Source: Mucilaginibacter polytrichastri (lineage in GTDB: Bacteria; Bacteroidota; Bacteroidia; Sphingobacteriales; Sphingobacteriaceae). Taken from it: 64,000 nucleotides of DNA. Of this stretch, positions 61,268-64,000 are shown in pieces (the first letter of the stretch is position 1; the number at the start of each line of letters is the position of its first letter). The translations under genes and the position numbers were made by a program. Under the pieces are notes generated by a model. The model did not search any database. It was not told the origin of the DNA and saw only the letters and a list, made by a program, of their open reading frames with translations. The stretch is taken from assembly GCF_001911425.1 (NCBI RefSeq), contig NZ_MPPL01000001.1:355095-419094 (forward strand). The letters run 5' to 3'.

Positions 61268-62392
61268 ATGAAAAAGCAAATTAAAACATTGTGTTATACC
61301 ATAGGCCTGCTTATAGCAGCCTATGGTTTAGCCGCATTTACCATTGGCGACGATTTTACCATCAAAGGCCATATTACCAAAACAGAAACAGGGAAAGCCT
61401 ATTTAATGGATGGTAGTACCAACACCATTGTAGATTCGGTAAATATTACCGGCGGCAATTTTGAGTTTAAAGGGCACGTTGGCGAGCCTGTGGAGTATCT
61501 CATCAAATTTTCGGGCATAGACCGCCAGCAGGTAGCTTTGTTTGTGGAGAATGCCACCATTACAGTAAATGCCGACCGCGATTCAGTTTACAAGGCAGAC
61601 ATTAAGGGTTCACCAACCAATGATGTATGGAAAGCATATCTGCAAGCCTGGAAACCTGTTACCAATCGCGCCGGTAAATATTATCACCTGTCAGATTCGG
61701 TTAACAAGGTATACCATAACAAACCGGATTCGGCAGCCAAAGCGATGCTGAAGGCAGACTATGCCACGGTACAGGAACTGGATTACAAAATGCATTATGA
61801 TTTTATCAGTAAGCATCCGGCATCGGCTGTAAGTGCCTTCGTTATCGCCACCCATTTTATCCCTTACTTTCAGTTTGATGAGGCCAATAAGTTGTTTGCC
61901 TTATTAACCCCTGCTGCCCAAAATGCTTTTTACGGCAAGCAGATTAAAGAAAGTATTGCCATAGAAAAACGATCTGGCATTGGCGCCAGTCCCGATTTTG
62001 TGATGAATGATGTAAACGGGAAACCGATAAAATTATCATCCCTAAGAGGCAAGTATGTACTGGTAGATTTTTGGGCAAGCTGGTGTGCCCCATGCCGCCG
62101 CGAAAACCCTAATGTGCTGGCCAACTACAAAAAGTATCACGATATGGGTTTTGAAGTTGTAGGTGTGTCCTTAGATAAAAGTAAAATCGCATGGCTTAAA
62201 GCCATAAATGATGACGGACTGGTATGGACGCATGTATCAGACTTGAAAGGATGGGATAATGCCGCCGCCCACGAGTTTGGTATTAAAGTAGTACCCAGTA
62301 ATTTTCTGCTGGATAAAAATGGTAAAGTAATAGGCAAAAATCTGCGCGAAGAAGCCTTATCTAACAGACTAAAATCAATTTTTACAAACTAA
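61268..62392 (+). CDS. TlpA-type thioredoxin-fold protein with N-terminal DUF4369-like domain
   Basis: 374 residues. Export segment (about 1-26, LCYTIGLLIAAYGLAAFT). N-terminal beta domain (about 28-130, DDFTIKGHITKTETGKAYLM) of DUF4369 type, helical middle, and thioredoxin domain (about 235-372) with active-site WCAPC (C273, C276) in VLVDFWASWCAPCRRENPNV. Works in the periplasm as a thiol-disulfide oxidoreductase, probably reducing. It lies 12 nt after susD and 6 nt before a second TlpA-type gene, so it belongs to the sigma-controlled operon. Confidence 0.92.
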   Translation: MKKQIKTLCYTIGLLIAAYGLAAFTIGDDFTIKGHITKTETGKAYLMDGSTNTIVDSVNITGGNFEFKGHVGEPVEYLIKFSGIDRQQVALFVENATITVNADRDSVYKADIKGSPTNDVWKAYLQAWKPVTNRAGKYYHLSDSVNKVYHNKPDSAAKAMLKADYATVQELDYKMHYDFISKHPASAVSAFVIATHFIPYFQFDEANKLFALLTPAAQNAFYGKQIKESIAIEKRSGIGASPDFVMNDVNGKPIKLSSLRGKYVLVDFWASWCAPCRRENPNVLANYKKYHDMGFEVVGVSLDKSKIAWLKAINDDGLVWTHVSDLKGWDNAAAHEFGIKVVPSNFLLDKNGKVIGKNLREEALSNRLKSIFTN

Positions 62393-62398
62393 AAAGGC

Positions 62399-63889
62399 AT
62401 GAGAAATTATATAATTACGTTGGGCGTTGTTGCTGCATTAACAGGTACTGGTACAATTGCCGGTGCGCAAACAGCCCCAAAAGATACCACAGCGAAGTTG
62501 CTTAATAAACTGGTGGCCTCAGCCAATCCGGCAGATAAAATCCTGCTCGATCAAAAGCTAAAAAGCCTGGGTGCCAGCAGCAATGAAAGAGAACTGATGC
62601 TTGCGCAGCAGTTTTACTATCTCATAAAAAACAGCAGGGCGGTAGATTCTCTGCAGGTAGTTGAATTAACCAGATTTCCGGAAGGCATAGCAGCGCGTAA
62701 TAAAGCGGAGCAAGCTGTATTTAATGAAAAAAGTGCAGCAAATATGGACGCGGCCTATAAGGTGTGGGTTAAAAGGTTCCCGCCCGAAAATTTTATAACC
62801 GGCGAGGTTGATGAAAGGTTGCCTTATGATTATGCACGCTCGGCCATCGCATCAAAATATGCCGAAGAAAAGAACACTCCAAAGGCAATTGAATATATCA
62901 ATAAGCTCGAAGCAGATTTTTGGAAGGGGAATGCTTATGGTGGCTTATCGCAGGTTTTTTACAAAAATGGCGATCTGGCAAATGCAGAGATCTATGCCAA
63001 AAAAGCCATGGATAATGCAGAGTCTTACACCAACGGTAAAAAAGGGGATAGCAATGCCGCCAAGTTTTCGGCTTCGGGCTACCCCGGCTTAACCAGTACT
63101 TATGCCAATATTTTATTTGAAGAGAAAAAGTATGATGCAGCTCTAAAGTATTCTGAGTTAGCTTACAAAAGCTCGACAGGGTTAAACCCGCAGCTTAACT
63201 ACCGGTATGCACAAATTTTGATGGGGCTTAACCGTAACAAGGAAGCTTATGATAAGCTGGAAGAAGTGGTTAAAGGCGGCAAAGCCACACCAGAAATGGC
63301 GGGTGCATTTAAAACGCTTTATGTTAAAGTAAAAGGCAGTGATGCCGGCTTTAGCGAATATGCTGCCGCGATAAGAAAAAGCTACATCGAAAACTTAAAG
63401 AAAACCCTAACTAAAGACATGATCAAAGAGCCGGCTGCTGGTTTTACATTGACTGATTTGGATGGTAATAAAGTTTCTTTAGCAGACTTAAAAGGCAAGG
63501 TAGTTGTTCTTGATTTCTGGGCTACCTGGTGCGGCCCGTGCAAGGCTTCTTTCCCTGCTATGCAAATGGCCGAAAATAAGTATAAAAGCGACCCTAACGT
63601 GAAGTTTCTATTTATCCATACCTGGGAAAAAACAGAAACAGCAACAAAGGATGCCGGTGATTATATTAAAAGCAAAAACTTTGATTTCCGTGTGCTTATG
63701 GATTTAAAAGATCCGGAGACTAAGGTTAACAAAGTGGTGACCAGTTATAAGGTAAACGGTATCCCCGCCAAATTTGTAATTGACGGGCAGGGTAATATCC
63801 GGTTTAAACTAACCGGCTTTGACGGCAGCAATGAAGCCGCTGTTGATGAGCTATCCATGATGATTGATATGGCCAAGGCTGGTTCATAA
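62399..63889 (+). CDS. TlpA-type thioredoxin-fold protein with helical repeat domain
   Basis: 496 residues. Signal peptide MRNYIITLGVVAALTGTGTI then AGAQ. The middle (about 120-340) is helical with TPR-like spacing (YAEEKNTPKAIEYINKLEAD, NILFEEKKYDAALKYSELAY). C-terminal thioredoxin domain (about 345-490) has WCGPC (C378, C381) in VVLDFWATWCGPCKASFPAM. Paired with the preceding TlpA-type protein at 6 nt distance. The two may form a redox relay or act on cysteine-bearing substrates brought in by the receptor. Last gene of the operon, followed by a terminator. Confidence 0.92.
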   Translation: MRNYIITLGVVAALTGTGTIAGAQTAPKDTTAKLLNKLVASANPADKILLDQKLKSLGASSNERELMLAQQFYYLIKNSRAVDSLQVVELTRFPEGIAARNKAEQAVFNEKSAANMDAAYKVWVKRFPPENFITGEVDERLPYDYARSAIASKYAEEKNTPKAIEYINKLEADFWKGNAYGGLSQVFYKNGDLANAEIYAKKAMDNAESYTNGKKGDSNAAKFSASGYPGLTSTYANILFEEKKYDAALKYSELAYKSSTGLNPQLNYRYAQILMGLNRNKEAYDKLEEVVKGGKATPEMAGAFKTLYVKVKGSDAGFSEYAAAIRKSYIENLKKTLTKDMIKEPAAGFTLTDLDGNKVSLADLKGKVVVLDFWATWCGPCKASFPAMQMAENKYKSDPNVKFLFIHTWEKTETATKDAGDYIKSKNFDFRVLMDLKDPETKVNKVVTSYKVNGIPAKFVIDGQGNIRFKLTGFDGSNEAAVDELSMMIDMAKAGS

Positions 63890-63941
63890 TTAGTTGACTG
63901 AGGTCGATATAGGTTGATATAGGTTATAGTTAATCCAGAAA

Positions 63942-63970
63942 AGTCCCGGCAGTATAGCCGGGACTTTTTT
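63942..63970 (+). terminator. Terminator of the ECF-SusCD-TlpA operon
   Basis: AGTCCCGGC pairs with GCCGGGACT around AGTATA, followed by T6. The A run before the stem makes it work in both directions. Confidence 0.88.
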
Positions 63971-64000
63971 ATGCTATCATACTTTATAGCCATAACCGAA

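Overview
The window is a piece of a Bacteroidota chromosome, most probably Sphingobacteriaceae (Mucilaginibacter- or Pedobacter-like). The basis is three SusC/SusD outer-membrane pairs, two hybrid two-component regulators (HTCS) that fuse sensor, kinase, receiver and AraC domains, the ECF sigma/FecR pair, and several promoters of the Bacteroidota type (TTTG - about 19-21 nt - TAnnTTTG). Genus is inference; no rRNA or complete tRNA lies in the window.

Left part, 1 to about 15.6 kb: AT-rich accessory DNA. Element 1 (window edge to 6131) ends in a leftward tyrosine recombinase next to a 47-nt 3' fragment of tRNA-Phe(GAA). It carries the start of an RHS/YD-type secreted protein, three paralogous secreted 'tail-fibre-like' proteins and a decayed higBA toxin-antitoxin locus. 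Element 2 (about 6132-13460) is a compact 7.3 kb island built the same way: leftward integrase beside a second, degenerate copy of the tRNA-Phe 3' end, a Rep-like protein, an excisionase-like HTH protein, an AAA ATPase as main cargo, small ORFs, and a 1 kb non-coding region with two 115-bp direct repeats that is a candidate origin. The two elements look like a tandem accretion at one tRNA-Phe. Beyond them come a frameshifted NYN nuclease gene and a two-gene operon of membrane-anchored coiled-coil proteins. Each ends in an 80-bp repeat plus terminator; a third copy of that repeat lies at 31.2 kb.

15.8-27.7 kb: a fructan utilisation locus, transcribed leftward in the order MFS sugar transporter, PfkB fructokinase, SusC, SusD, GH32 fructanase. 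A divergent HTCS with a sugar-binding-protein-type sensor lies beside it. The logic is import of levan/inulin oligosaccharides, hydrolysis to fructose, cytoplasmic uptake and phosphorylation, with periplasmic fructose as the likely inducer. A 5'-truncated DUF58 gene at the HTCS end marks a rearrangement boundary.

28.4-35.7 kb: mixed chromosomal genes (GAF-PAS-HisKA protein without ATPase domain, HxlR repressor divergent from an NmrA-type oxidoreductase, a multi-PAS histidine kinase, a small secreted protein, a PAP2 phosphatase).

35.7-54.3 kb: a second polysaccharide locus: SASA-type acetylesterase, propeller-type HTCS, SusC, SusD, BNR_4 propeller protein, DUF2264/GH154, GH43, GH2 and GH28 enzymes. 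The set points to an acetylated, uronic-acid- and galactose-containing plant glycan (pectin side chain or arabinogalactan type); the exact substrate is inference.

54.5-63.9 kb: an ECF sigma factor, a FecR anti-sigma factor, an STN-domain SusC, a SusD and two TlpA/thioredoxin-fold lipoprotein-like or periplasmic proteins, closed by a strong terminator. This is a sigma/anti-sigma-controlled outer-membrane uptake system of unknown ligand.
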